A stretch of 64,000 nucleotides of DNA from Polyangium spumosum (GCF_009649845.1 NZ_WJIE01000004.1:796280-860279), one strand, 5' to 3'. Positions 1 to 9,047 are shown, counted from the stretch's first letter. Translations and numbers: made by a program. The notes: generated by a model not told the origin, from the letters alone.

Positions 1-88
1 ATGGCCCCGATCCGCCGTGGAGTTTCCACATTCTGCGGGTCAGACTCCTCCCTGGAACACGTGACTTCTTTTCTTCCGGGGGGCTTGC

Positions 89-526
89 ATGGACACGAAT
101 CGAGTATTCGTGCGGATGGCGGCGCTCGTGGCCTGGGCAGGGCTCGCCGCATGTGGTGATCTGGAGAGGATCGAGCAGCGGACGGGCCGCGGCATTCCCG
201 AGCTCACCACGAGCTCCGACGGCAGCGTCGGCGCCGCGGCGGTGGGACCCGGGGGCGCCTTCGGAATGGGCGGCGCCGGAGGGGCGGAGCCAGGTGATGG
301 CGGCGCTGCAGGCGCCGGCGGTGGCGGCGGCGGAAGCGGCGGCGGCGGCGGCGGAAGCGGCGGCGGAAGCGGCGGCGGCGGCGGCGGAAGCGGCGGCGAA
401 AGCGGCGGCGGCGGCGGCGGTGGCCGCGGCGGAAGCGGCGGTGGCGGCGGCGCCGGTGGAATCGACGTTGCGCAACCTGAGCGAATCGCCCCGCGCGATC
501 TGCGCAAGCGCCTCTTGCACAAATAG
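89..526 (+). CDS. Gly-rich putative lipoprotein
   Basis: A short secreted protein of 145 residues. Residues 1-22 form a signal peptide ending in a lipobox (AGLA-AC, lipidated Cys22), so it should be anchored in a membrane. From about residue 70 to 125 it is almost pure Gly with interspersed Ser, produced by repeats of GGC codons and an occasional AGC. The tail after residue 125 is short and basic. Gly/Ser-rich linkers of this sort often precede a folded domain in myxobacterial lipoproteins; here none follows, so the gene may be shortened. It sits 129 bp ahead of the TonB receptor and may share its transcript. No function can be assigned. Confidence 0.55.
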   Translation: MDTNRVFVRMAALVAWAGLAACGDLERIEQRTGRGIPELTTSSDGSVGAAAVGPGGAFGMGGAGGAEPGDGGAAGAGGGGGGSGGGGGGSGGGSGGGGGGSGGESGGGGGGGRGGSGGGGGAGGIDVAQPERIAPRDLRKRLLHK

Positions 527-655
527 CGCGACGAAAAACACGCGGCGCCTCGAACCTCCTTATATGCATGCGCCCGGTTCGTCCTCGCGCCTGCCTGGCA
601 CGCTCGCTGCTCATGCGCCCTCCGGGCCCGCGGGGCGGGCTCGAGGGAGGTCCAC

Positions 656-3600
656 GTGAGACGGCCGAATCGAGTATTTCTCCTCTGCGCGCCGGCCCTC
701 GCCACGGCGATCGTCTGCTTTGGCAGCGATGCGCTCGCGCAGGGCAACGCCACCATTTCGGGCAAGGTCATCAACGCCGCGACGAACCAGCCGGTCCCCG
801 ACGTCGTCGTCACGGCCACCTCGCCCGCGCTCCAGGGCGAAGAGATCGCCGTGACGGACAAGGCAGGCAATTACCGCCTCTCGAGCCTGCCACCCGGCGA
901 CGCGTACGTCATTCGCGCCGACGCCGGCACCGCCTATCGACCTTATGCCTCCAGGCCCTTCACGCTCCGCGCCGGCGGCGCGGCCCTCGTCCAGATCCAG
1001 ATCCTCCCCGACGTCGTCGACGACAGCGTCGAGATCCTCGTGGAAGTCGCCGCGCCGACCATCGATTACACGACCGGCGTCAAGACCAGCGTCGGGCCCG
1101 AGTTCACCCGGCGCGTCCCGACGAACCCGCCGACGGGCAAAGGCGGCGCGACCCGCTCCTTCGAGGGCCTCGCCACCATCGCCCCCGGCACCTTCACCGA
1201 CACCTACGGCGTCTCCGTCAATGGCACGACCTCGCCCGAGAACGGCTTCGTCATCGACGGCCTCTCCGCCAACGACGCCGCCTTCGGTATCCTCGGCACC
1301 CCGCTCTCCAGCGAGTTCGTCCGCGAGGTCAACGTCATCACGGCCGGTTATCTGCCCGAATACGGCCGCTCGATCGGCGGCGTCATGGATGTCGTCACGA
1401 AGAGCGGCTCGAACGAGTTCCACGGCTCCTTCTTCAGCGCCATCACCCCCGGCGCGCTCGAGGGCGAGCGCAACATCATCCCTCGCCAGGGCAGCACCAT
1501 CCAGACCAACCCGAGCCTCGCGACCATCCAGGACATCGGCTTCGAGCTCGGCGGCCCCATCCTGCGCGACAAACTCTGGTTCTTCACCGGCATGAGCCTC
1601 GCCATTCAGAAGACGCGCCTCGACCGCACCCTGAACAAGCTCCTCTACGTCGAGAACCAGGACGGCACGCCGGTGCTCGACGACATGGGAAACCCCACGC
1701 CGATCCTCGATCCCAAGACCGGCTTCCAGCGCACCGAGCTCCTGCCGGGGACGAGCGCCACGCGATTCGCCACGAGCCGCACGTATCAATACATCGGCAA
1801 GCTCACGTGGAAGGCGAGCCAGGATCATACCGTCTCGCTCTCGGTCTTCGGCGTACCCCAGACGTCCGGCGGCAACGGCGATTATCCGTTCAACCTGCAG
1901 ACCGGCGGCGCGGGGGTGAACATCACCGGGCCTTATTCGGCGTTCGGCGGGATCAGCGAGGCATTCACGAACAACGTGGTCCTGAAGACGTCGTCGTCCT
2001 TCGCCGACAAGAAGTACCTGCTCGACACCACGATCGGCTGGGTCCACGGCTCGCTCGTGGAGGCGGCCGCCGACGGCAGCGGCGTCGCGGACATCGGCAC
2101 GCCGGGCACGATGGCGAACATCCCGAGCGTCGCCTGGCGCAAGTCCACCGGCGGGCGTTACCCGATCACCGAATTCGAGACCCTCCCCGCGGCCGCGCTG
2201 GCCATGTGCGCGCCCGGCGGCGACCAGGAGATCGCGTCGCTTTATTGCCCCGTCGTCAACTACTTCACGGGCGGACCCGGCATCCTGCGCAGGGCCACCC
2301 AGAACCGCGTCCAGGGCCGCGCCATCTTCACGGCGATCGGCAACCTCCTCGGCCAGCACATCCTCAAGGCCGGCGTCGATTTCGAGTTCCTCGACTACAC
2401 GAGCGCCCGCGGCATGAGCGGCGGCAACGCGTTCCGGGAGTCCGCGGACGGCTCCTATTTCCTGGACGCGCGCCGGTTCGGCTTCCTCGCGGGCCCCGAC
2501 CGGCCCGTCTTCCTGAACTCGTTCTCCACCACCTCGCAGTCCATCACCGTCGGCGGGTTCATCCAGGATAGCTGGAACATCATGGATCGCGTGACCCTGA
2601 ACCTCGGCGTCCGCTACGACGCGCAGGTCGTCACGGGCAATGACGGTCGTATCGGCATGACCCTGCCGAACCAGTGGTCGCCCCGCGTCGGCGTGATCTG
2701 GGATCCGACCCGGAAGGGCCGCGCCAAGGTCTTCGGCAATTTCGCGCGGTTCTACCAGGCCATCACCCTGAACCTCGTCGACCGCTCCTTCCCCGGCGAG
2801 CTCCAGGTCTACTCCCTCCGGGGCGCGAGCGCCTGCGACCCGCGAAACCCCCAGCATGTCAGCGGCGCCTGCGACGACCCGCAGAACCTCGTCACGATCA
2901 ACGGGAGCACGGATCCCAACCGCAAATTCGGCGCTGCCGGCTCCGATCGTGTGCCCGTGGATCCGGACATCAAGCCTCAGTCCTCCGATCAGTTCGTCAT
3001 CGGAGGCGAATACGAGCTCTTCACCGGCGCGCGTCTCGGCGGCGCTTACACGCACCAGTCGCTCAACTACGCGGTCGAGGACATGAGCCGCGACGAGGCG
3101 AACACCTACTTCATCGGCAACCCGGGCCACGGCATCGCCAAGGACTTCCCCGAGGCCGTCCGCGATTACGACTCGTTCATGATCTTCTTCGAGAAGGCGT
3201 TCGCGAACCGCTGGCTCGCGCAGGCGAGTTACACCGCGTCTTACCTCCGCGGCAACCTCGCCGGCCTCTTTCGGCCCGAGACCCAGCAGCTCGATCCGAA
3301 CATCAACTCCGATTTCGACCTCATCTCGCTCCTGCCGAACCGCGAGGGCCCGCTCCCCGGCGACAGGACCCATTCCATCAAGGTCTTCGGCGCGAAGGAG
3401 TTCGTGCTCCCGGGCGACATCACGGTGAGCGTCGGCGGCAGCTACACCGCCCGCTCGGGTACGCCCATCAACGTCCTCGGCGCGCACCCGCAATACCTCA
3501 CGGGCGAGGTCTTCATCCTGCCGCGCGGCGAGGGCGGGCGGACGCCGTGGGTCCATTCGATCGACACGAACGTCACGGCGGGCCTGAAGCTCGGCAAGGA

Positions 3601-3859
3601 CCAGGCCGTCACCTTCGGCGTCGATATCTTCAACCTCTTCAACTTCCAGGCCGTCACCGGCGTCGATTCGAATTACACGTTCGCCGACGTCCGGCCCATC
3701 GCCGGGGGAAAGACGTCCGATCTCCCGGAGGCGCAGGGCAAGCTCGTGTACTGGGACGGCGAGCCGTTCCGGGACGTCGACAAGAACCCCAACTTCGGCA
3801 ATCCCGCGGGCTTCCAGCTCCCGCGCCAGGTCCGCTTCAACGCCCGGGTGACCTTCTAA
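656..3859 (+). CDS. TonB-dependent receptor with carboxypeptidase-regulatory-like N-domain
   Basis: Outer-membrane receptor of 1067 residues, likely importing a large substrate with energy from TonB. Residues 1-29 are a signal peptide (…DALAQ). Residues 30-115 look like a carboxypeptidase-regulatory-like beta sandwich (SGKVINAATNQPVPDVVV pattern). A plug domain follows (about 150-250, with the SIGGVMDVVTKSG-type motif), then a long beta-barrel ending in a C-terminal phenylalanine. This domain order is that of Oar/SusC-like receptors. The GTG start is chosen because GGGAGG lies 6-12 bp upstream and gives a complete signal peptide. It is followed at 23 bp by a lipoprotein gene, consistent with an outer-membrane operon. 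The substrate is unknown. Confidence 0.9.
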   Translation: MRRPNRVFLLCAPALATAIVCFGSDALAQGNATISGKVINAATNQPVPDVVVTATSPALQGEEIAVTDKAGNYRLSSLPPGDAYVIRADAGTAYRPYASRPFTLRAGGAALVQIQILPDVVDDSVEILVEVAAPTIDYTTGVKTSVGPEFTRRVPTNPPTGKGGATRSFEGLATIAPGTFTDTYGVSVNGTTSPENGFVIDGLSANDAAFGILGTPLSSEFVREVNVITAGYLPEYGRSIGGVMDVVTKSGSNEFHGSFFSAITPGALEGERNIIPRQGSTIQTNPSLATIQDIGFELGGPILRDKLWFFTGMSLAIQKTRLDRTLNKLLYVENQDGTPVLDDMGNPTPILDPKTGFQRTELLPGTSATRFATSRTYQYIGKLTWKASQDHTVSLSVFGVPQTSGGNGDYPFNLQTGGAGVNITGPYSAFGGISEAFTNNVVLKTSSSFADKKYLLDTTIGWVHGSLVEAAADGSGVADIGTPGTMANIPSVAWRKSTGGRYPITEFETLPAAALAMCAPGGDQEIASLYCPVVNYFTGGPGILRRATQNRVQGRAIFTAIGNLLGQHILKAGVDFEFLDYTSARGMSGGNAFRESADGSYFLDARRFGFLAGPDRPVFLNSFSTTSQSITVGGFIQDSWNIMDRVTLNLGVRYDAQVVTGNDGRIGMTLPNQWSPRVGVIWDPTRKGRAKVFGNFARFYQAITLNLVDRSFPGELQVYSLRGASACDPRNPQHVSGACDDPQNLVTINGSTDPNRKFGAAGSDRVPVDPDIKPQSSDQFVIGGEYELFTGARLGGAYTHQSLNYAVEDMSRDEANTYFIGNPGHGIAKDFPEAVRDYDSFMIFFEKAFANRWLAQASYTASYLRGNLAGLFRPETQQLDPNINSDFDLISLLPNREGPLPGDRTHSIKVFGAKEFVLPGDITVSVGGSYTARSGTPINVLGAHPQYLTGEVFILPRGEGGRTPWVHSIDTNVTAGLKLGKDQAVTFGVDIFNLFNFQAVTGVDSNYTFADVRPIAGGKTSDLPEAQGKLVYWDGEPFRDVDKNPNFGNPAGFQLPRQVRFNARVTF

Positions 3860-3882
3860 CCGTGCCTACGAGGAGACGAACC

Positions 3883-4689
3883 ATGAAGAGAGGTCCTTCC
3901 TTCCTTGCTGCCGTGATCCTCGCGCTCGGCGCGGCGATGTTCGGCTCGGCTTCGTGCTCGCAGCCGCCGATCCAGTGCGTCGCCGGGCACGGGCCATTCA
4001 TCGCGAAATACACGCTCGTAGAGGGGACGGGCACGTGCGCCGATCTCGTCGGCGAGGAGATCGGCGTCGCCACGTTCCTCGCGCCAAACGCCGATGGCAC
4101 GGGCGCCGATTACGACGCACGTAGCATCGCGGTCCAATCCGACACGTTCGGCGGGCTCGTCCAGGAGCGCGAGGGCCTCGGGGCAGGGGAGGACGACCTG
4201 CCTTACGCGCTCGGCGCGTACACGACGAACCCCGACGAGCGTGATCTCTGCTTCGCCGGAGGCGCCGCCGGGACGGCCGCGCTCGCCCCCGCCGAGCTCG
4301 ATTTGCCGGAGGCCGAGGTCATGGACAGCATGGGGAACCCGATCACGTTACCCGCCCGCAGATTGCGACAAACCTGGGAGGACCTCTCCCTTTACGTCAC
4401 CGCGGCCGCGCCGGGCACGCAGATGGTCGGCACGATGACGTACGAGGACCTCATCGAGGGCTGCTCGGCGACGTACACGTTCGTCGCGCTTTTCCCCGCG
4501 GTGCCATGCGCGAAGGCCGGCCCGGACGGCGAACCCACGAACGAGCCGGACGACGCGCTCTGCGATCCGGAGGGCAACGCCGCCGAGGGCCGCACCCCGT
4601 CCGGGATCAACCCCGATTACCGCGTGAAATGTGATCCCACGCTGCTTTATTGCGTGCTCGACGAGCCCCCGCGCGCCGCGCCCCGATGA
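3883..4689 (+). CDS. Cys-containing lipoprotein paired with TonB receptor
   Basis: A 268-residue lipoprotein with a classical signal peptide and lipobox (GSAS-C25). The start is fixed by an AGGAG ribosome site 7 bp upstream. The mature part carries several cysteines (about 33, 53, 126 and in the last 50 residues), suggesting disulfides in the periplasm or at the surface. I recognise no named domain. It lies only 23 bp downstream of the TonB-dependent receptor, so the two are probably co-expressed and this protein may be a surface partner of the receptor (inference). Its stop codon abuts, with no base between, the stop of the convergent channel gene. Confidence 0.75.
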   Translation: MKRGPSFLAAVILALGAAMFGSASCSQPPIQCVAGHGPFIAKYTLVEGTGTCADLVGEEIGVATFLAPNADGTGADYDARSIAVQSDTFGGLVQEREGLGAGEDDLPYALGAYTTNPDERDLCFAGGAAGTAALAPAELDLPEAEVMDSMGNPITLPARRLRQTWEDLSLYVTAAAPGTQMVGTMTYEDLIEGCSATYTFVALFPAVPCAKAGPDGEPTNEPDDALCDPEGNAAEGRTPSGINPDYRVKCDPTLLYCVLDEPPRAAPR

Positions 4690-7383
4690 TCAAGCGACGC
4701 CCGCGTCCGACGGGAGCCCGGCCCGGCGGAACGCGGGTGGTCGGTCGCGCACCGCCCGGAGCTCCGGCTCCTCGAGATCACGGCTCTCGGCGAGCGCGTA
4801 GAGCGCCACGATCTCCGACAGATCGAAGACCCGATCCCGCGGCGGGTTGAGCAGCACCTCGAGCGGCTCGTTCTCCTTCGCGTCCGCGCTCCGGAGCTCG
4901 ATCGCGATCGGGATCACCTGCCTCGGCGCGAGCGCCTCCCGCAGCTCGTCGAACCGCGCCGAGCCCTTCGCGACGGCCGCGAGCGCGCCCGGCTCGAGCC
5001 GCACGATCTCCTGCCCGTACTCGCCGAGGATCTCGTCGTAGAGCGCCGTCACGCCCGGCACGAAGGCGCTGTGCACCATGAAGTAGTTCTTGATCCGGTC
5101 GGTGCTCACGAGCGAGAGCCGCAGCCGATCCGCGGAGGCGAACCCGCATCTCTTCGCGTCCACGAGCCTGCGCGCGTGCTCGCCCTTCTGCACCGAGGCG
5201 AACTCCGCGAGCACGTGCAGCCGCTCGCCCCGCGCGAGCTCGCCCCGCTCGAGCGCCCCCACGAACCGGAGGAGCCGCATCGTCGTGCGCGCGTCCCGAT
5301 CGACCGCGTCGGGCTCGCTGAGGAAGATGACCGCGCCGACAGGCCCGCCCTTCTTCGCGCACGCGACCGCAAACGAGGCGAGATCCTGCCCGCGGTGCGT
5401 GTACACCGTCACCTGTCCGCCGTGCTCGAGCGGCATCGTCACGCCCTCGCGCCCCGGCGGCGGCGCGTCCCGCCCGAGGCCGAGGCCGAGCGACGCGAGG
5501 CGCGCCGCGAGCGGCAAACGCTCGTCGCCGCGCTCGCCGAGCACGAGCGTCGCCGAGACCCCGGGCATGAACCGCGCGAGCTCACGCACCATCGACGGCA
5601 AGGCCGCGCTGTACCCCACGACGAGCACGCGCGAGAGCAGCCCACGCGCCATCTGCGTGTCCTCGGCCCACGTGTGCACCTCGGGCCGCGGAGACGTGTG
5701 CTCGCGGCCGAGCGGCGCGACGCCGCGCCCCATCACGAGATCCCGCCCGTACTTGCGCAGCGGCGCGTACGTCGCGGTGACGCCGATGATCCCGCGGAGC
5801 AGCTTCGTCGGGATCTTGCCCGCGCGCGCGCCGAGCTTCCACGCGCCCGAGTCCTCCTCCGGATCGCGGAGCGGGTTCAGCCATTGCTCGAGGTTCGCCA
5901 CGGGCACGAGCCCCCGCGTCCGCCGCGGCGCCTCCTCGCCGAGGAAGACCCCGGTCAAGAGCACGCCGCGCTCCTCGTACGCCGCGCGCGCGAGCCGTTC
6001 GAACGAGACGAACCCGCCCGCGTCGCCGAGCGCCTCGATCGCCTCGGCCTCGCCGGGCTCGACGAACAAGTGCGTGTAGAACTCGGACCCGTCCGCCGTC
6101 ATGAGGTCCGTGTACAGCGCCTCGACCCCCGGCGTGACGAGGTGCTGGCACAAAAAAAGCCCGAGGAAACGCGGCATGTCGAGCGGGAACGTATGAGGCC
6201 CGCCGATCGCCATCACGAGCGCGCTGTTCTCGCTCTCCACCACCTCGACGAAGACCTGCGCGTCGGCGTTCTGCGCGCGGAACGAGGCCAGCGTCATCGT
6301 CGTCACCGCGTCCGCGTCGGGCCCTGCGTCCGCGCGCGAGAGCAGGATCGCGCGCTTCGCCGACGCCGCCGACACCCGCCCGAGCGCGTCCGGATCCGAG
6401 CCGTCGCCCTCGCGGTACATCACCCAGCGCATCATCGGCTCGTAGAGGTAGCCGGGCGGAGCCTCCGTCGTCCCGAGCAGCGCCATGCGCGGCAGCGCGT
6501 GCCTGCGCGGCCTCGCCCCGCGCCCGCGTAACCATTGCAGGATCTCCGCCGGCCGGAAGGCGCTGCGCAACATGCGGTTGCGCTCGTAGAGCCGCGCGAA
6601 CTCCCGCACGAGCATCTCCGCGTCGTGCACGGGCCCGATGACGAGCGAGTGCTGGTGGTAGTCGACCGGGCGCCGCCGCTCGGCCCGCACGACCTGATCG
6701 ACGATGTTCGATCCGATGCCGATGATGAACGACACCACGAACACGCCCACGATCGTGAGCCCCAGCGAGAGCACCGCGATCGGCGCCGGCACCTTGATCG
6801 TCCCGACCAGGTTGTCCGGGCTCTCGAGCTGCCGGAACGCCCACCACACCCGATCGAAAAAATCGGCGTCCGCGTCGAGCCCGCTGCCCGTGTAGTCGTA
6901 GCGGACCGCGAGGTGATCGAGCACCACCGCCGCGCCGAACGCGAGCGACCAGACGGCCACGGTCACGAGCGCGAACTGCTGGAGCTGCTCGCGCCGGGTC
7001 ACGATCGAGTACACGTCGGCCGCGAGCTCGCGCGCGAACCGCAAGAGCAGCAGGAGCCGCGCGAGCCGGAGCGAGAGCAGCGGCGCGACGTACCGCCCGT
7101 CGCCCATCTGCTCGAAGGGCAAGAAGCTCAGGAGCGCGAGCAGATCGACGACGAGGAAGAACCATTCGAAGCGCCGGATCTCCTCGCGGGGCCTCTTGAG
7201 CGCGAGGAAGCGCAGCGCGAGCTCGAGCGAGAAGATCAGGAGGAAGGCGGGCCGGAGCGCGCTCTCCACCCGGGGCAGGGGCAGGAGCGAGACGATGATG
7301 CAGAGCGCGAGCCCGATCTTGATCGGACGCTTGTCGAGCAGCGCGGCGACGCGATGCGGGAGGCTCGGTGCCCGAGGGGCCAT
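4690..7383 (-). CDS. CASTOR/POLLUX-like ion channel protein
   Basis: An 897-residue membrane protein. Hydrophobic segments lie near 21-36, 43-60, 73-90, 100-118, 137-156 and 202-226. They are followed at about 246 by an RCK-like Rossmann start (SLVIGPVHDAEM) and by a second similar unit near 590 (VLVVGYSAALPSM). This layout, without a TVGYG potassium filter, is that of the CASTOR/POLLUX/DMI1 family of nuclear-envelope channels of plants and their bacterial relatives. It is expected to pass cations under control of a ligand bound to the RCK-like domains. It is transcribed divergently from the glutaredoxin gene. Ion selectivity and ligand cannot be read from the sequence. Confidence 0.8.
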   Translation of the reverse strand: MAPRAPSLPHRVAALLDKRPIKIGLALCIIVSLLPLPRVESALRPAFLLIFSLELALRFLALKRPREEIRRFEWFFLVVDLLALLSFLPFEQMGDGRYVAPLLSLRLARLLLLLRFARELAADVYSIVTRREQLQQFALVTVAVWSLAFGAAVVLDHLAVRYDYTGSGLDADADFFDRVWWAFRQLESPDNLVGTIKVPAPIAVLSLGLTIVGVFVVSFIIGIGSNIVDQVVRAERRRPVDYHQHSLVIGPVHDAEMLVREFARLYERNRMLRSAFRPAEILQWLRGRGARPRRHALPRMALLGTTEAPPGYLYEPMMRWVMYREGDGSDPDALGRVSAASAKRAILLSRADAGPDADAVTTMTLASFRAQNADAQVFVEVVESENSALVMAIGGPHTFPLDMPRFLGLFLCQHLVTPGVEALYTDLMTADGSEFYTHLFVEPGEAEAIEALGDAGGFVSFERLARAAYEERGVLLTGVFLGEEAPRRTRGLVPVANLEQWLNPLRDPEEDSGAWKLGARAGKIPTKLLRGIIGVTATYAPLRKYGRDLVMGRGVAPLGREHTSPRPEVHTWAEDTQMARGLLSRVLVVGYSAALPSMVRELARFMPGVSATLVLGERGDERLPLAARLASLGLGLGRDAPPPGREGVTMPLEHGGQVTVYTHRGQDLASFAVACAKKGGPVGAVIFLSEPDAVDRDARTTMRLLRFVGALERGELARGERLHVLAEFASVQKGEHARRLVDAKRCGFASADRLRLSLVSTDRIKNYFMVHSAFVPGVTALYDEILGEYGQEIVRLEPGALAAVAKGSARFDELREALAPRQVIPIAIELRSADAKENEPLEVLLNPPRDRVFDLSEIVALYALAESRDLEEPELRAVRDRPPAFRRAGLPSDAGVA

Positions 7384-7448
7384 CGCGCCGCAGCATAGAC
7401 CAGGCCGCCCCGCCGGCGATCGGCCAGGGAGCGTCGGCGCGGCACAAT

Positions 7449-7461
7449 TGACGTAGCGTCA
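7449..7461. promoter_or_regulatory. Perfect palindrome upstream of glutaredoxin-BolA operon
   Basis: TGACG-TAG-CGTCA is a perfect inverted repeat in the 121-bp divergent region between the channel gene and the glutaredoxin gene. A second near-palindrome, CACGTTTCGAGACGTG, follows at 7460-7475. Position and symmetry suit a dimeric regulator acting on one or both genes; the regulator is unknown. Confidence 0.35.
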
Positions 7462-7504
7462 CGTTTCGAGACGTGCGAGAGTCCCGGCCGATCGAGGGAA
7501 ACAG

Positions 7505-8437
7505 ATGAATCTCAGTGAACCGCTCAAGCAGCGTATCGAGGCGCTCGTCCGCTCCGACCGCGTCGTGCTCTTCATGAAGGGCTCGCGCAGGTTCCCGCAA
7601 TGTGGGTTCTCCGGCGCCGTCGTGCAGATCCTCGACGAGGTGATCGAGACATACACGACGGTGAACGTCCTCGAAGATCCCGAGATTCGCGAGGGCGTCA
7701 AGGCGTACGCGAGCTGGCCCACGATCCCGCAGGTTTACATCGACGGCGAGTTCGTCGGCGGGGCCGACATCGTCCGGGAGATGCGCGAGAGCGGCGAGCT
7801 CGCGCAGAAGCTCGGGGGCGCGAAGGGCGGCGAGCCGAAGGCGCTCACGCTCACGCTCTCGGAGGCGGCCAAGCGCGCGGTCGTCGAGGCCGCGAAGGAC
7901 GCGGATCCGGGCGAGCTGCTCCGCTTCGAGGTGAGCCCCCGCTTCGAGTATGGCCTGTTTTTTGGCCCGCGCGCCCCGGGCGACGTCGAGGTCGACGCGG
8001 GCGGCATCACGGTGCTCGTCGACGCGGCGAGCGCGCGCCGGGCGGACGGGGTCCGCGTCGATTTCGTGGAGGGGCCGGAGGGCGCGGGCTTCAAGATCGA
8101 CAACCCCAACGAGCCGCCGCGCGTCCGTCAGCTCTCCGTGCGCAAGCTGAAGGAGATGCTCGACGCCGGCGAGAGCTTCGAGCTCGTCGACGTGCGCACC
8201 GAGAGGGAGCGCGCGATCGCGTGGATCGAGCAGGCGAAGCTGCTCGATCAGGCCGAGCTCGAGCGGCTCTCCGCCCTGCCCAGGGACACGGCGATCGTCT
8301 TCCATTGCCATCACGGCGGCCGGAGCCGCTCGGCGGCCGAGGCGTTCGTCGGGCGAGGTTTCTCCAGAGTGTACAATCTGGAGGGGGGCATCGACGCCTG
8401 GGCGGTCGTCATCGACCCCTCGGTTGCGCGATATTGA
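7505..8437 (+). CDS. Monothiol glutaredoxin fused to A-type-like and rhodanese domains
   Basis: A three-part fusion of 310 residues. Residues 1-105 are a Grx4-type monothiol glutaredoxin with the CGFS site (Cys33), the TIPQVYIDG cis-Pro strand and the GG glutathione-binding end. Residues 112-202 resemble an A-type iron-sulfur carrier (HesB/IscA fold, ending in FKIDNPN), but the usual cluster-binding cysteines are missing. Residues 208-310 are a rhodanese domain with the active Cys268 in FHCHHGGRS. CGFS glutaredoxins bind a shared [2Fe-2S] cluster, often with BolA, and the next gene is BolA, 22 bp downstream. GAGGG precedes the ATG. Likely role: iron-sulfur cluster trafficking or iron signalling in the cytoplasm. 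Confidence 0.9.
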   Translation: MNLSEPLKQRIEALVRSDRVVLFMKGSRRFPQCGFSGAVVQILDEVIETYTTVNVLEDPEIREGVKAYASWPTIPQVYIDGEFVGGADIVREMRESGELAQKLGGAKGGEPKALTLTLSEAAKRAVVEAAKDADPGELLRFEVSPRFEYGLFFGPRAPGDVEVDAGGITVLVDAASARRADGVRVDFVEGPEGAGFKIDNPNEPPRVRQLSVRKLKEMLDAGESFELVDVRTERERAIAWIEQAKLLDQAELERLSALPRDTAIVFHCHHGGRSRSAAEAFVGRGFSRVYNLEGGIDAWAVVIDPSVARY

Positions 8438-8459
8438 AGAGAATGGGTAGGGAGGCGCC

Positions 8460-8720
8460 GTGTCGTACCACATGACCACGTTCCAGGGCTCGATCCCCGC
8501 GGCGATCGAGCAGGCCATCAAGGAAAAGATCAACGACGCCGTGGTGGAGGTGCAGGGCGGGGGAGGGCATTTCGAGATCTCCGTCACGAGCAAGGTCTTC
8601 GCGGGCAAGAGCACGCTCGAGAAGCACCGCCTCGTCCTCGGCGCGATCGCGCACCTCATGGCGGGCAACGACGCCCCCGTGCACGCCGTCGACAAACTGA
8701 ATACCAAAGTCCCCTCGTGA
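8460..8720 (+). CDS. BolA family protein
   Basis: An 86-residue protein of normal BolA length. The central stretch (VQGGGGHFEISVTSKVFAGKSTLEKHR, read across residues 31-57) has the BolA beta-beta-alpha features, including the conserved F.GKS..++HR segment. BolA proteins pair with CGFS glutaredoxins through a bridging [2Fe-2S] cluster. Here the pair is in one operon. The GTG start is preceded by GGGAGG at 8450-8455. Very likely cytoplasmic partner of the upstream glutaredoxin fusion. Confidence 0.9.
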   Translation: MSYHMTTFQGSIPAAIEQAIKEKINDAVVEVQGGGGHFEISVTSKVFAGKSTLEKHRLVLGAIAHLMAGNDAPVHAVDKLNTKVPS

Positions 8721-8771
8721 CGACCCCGGGCGCGCGCCGCTGCGAGCGTGCGCCCGAACGACGGAGGCCCC

Positions 8772-9047
8772 ATGACGAACCTCGTCCTCCGCGCGCTCCT
8801 TTACTCCTCCCTCGGATTCGCGCTCGGCTGGGCGCACGCGAAGGCCATCGCCGAAGGTGAGCGGATCTTCCGGGAGACGGGCGAGCGGGCGCGTCCCACG
8901 GTCATCTTCGTGCTCCGCCTCGTCCTGCTCTGCGTCGCATTCGGCGTGATCGGCAAGGCGGGGTCGATGCCATTCCTCGCGGCGCTCCTCGGCTTCGTCG
9001 TCGCGCGGCTCGTTCGCCGTCGCACATCGAATGCGCCAAATAAGTGA
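8772..9047 (+). CDS. Small membrane protein resembling ATPase subunit AtpR
   Basis: A 91-residue protein with two or three hydrophobic segments (about 5-22, 42-60 and 65-82) and a basic C-terminus. The pattern (…RPTVIFVLRLVLLC…LLGFVVARL…) resembles AtpR, the small subunit found next to N-type F1Fo-ATPase genes. No other ATPase subunit gene is nearby, so the assignment is tentative. The internal ATG was preferred over an upstream GTG because GGAGG lies just before it. It may be read through from the BolA gene 51 bp upstream. Confidence 0.55.
   Translation: MTNLVLRALLYSSLGFALGWAHAKAIAEGERIFRETGERARPTVIFVLRLVLLCVAFGVIGKAGSMPFLAALLGFVVARLVRRRTSNAPNK

Noticed and set aside
153..659. Frameshifted continuation of the Gly-rich lipoprotein
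   Set aside because: The alternative frame after 526 has two Cys but no recognisable domain, so I could not support a frameshift over a natural stop.
40..870. Pro-rich protein on the minus strand at the window start
   Set aside because: Complement of the Gly-codon repeats of the plus-strand lipoprotein. No start context and no domain.
611..3556. 981-residue open frame on the minus strand opposite the TonB receptor
   Set aside because: Composition is that of an antisense shadow (Arg/Ala/Gly-rich, no domains), and the plus strand encodes a clear receptor.
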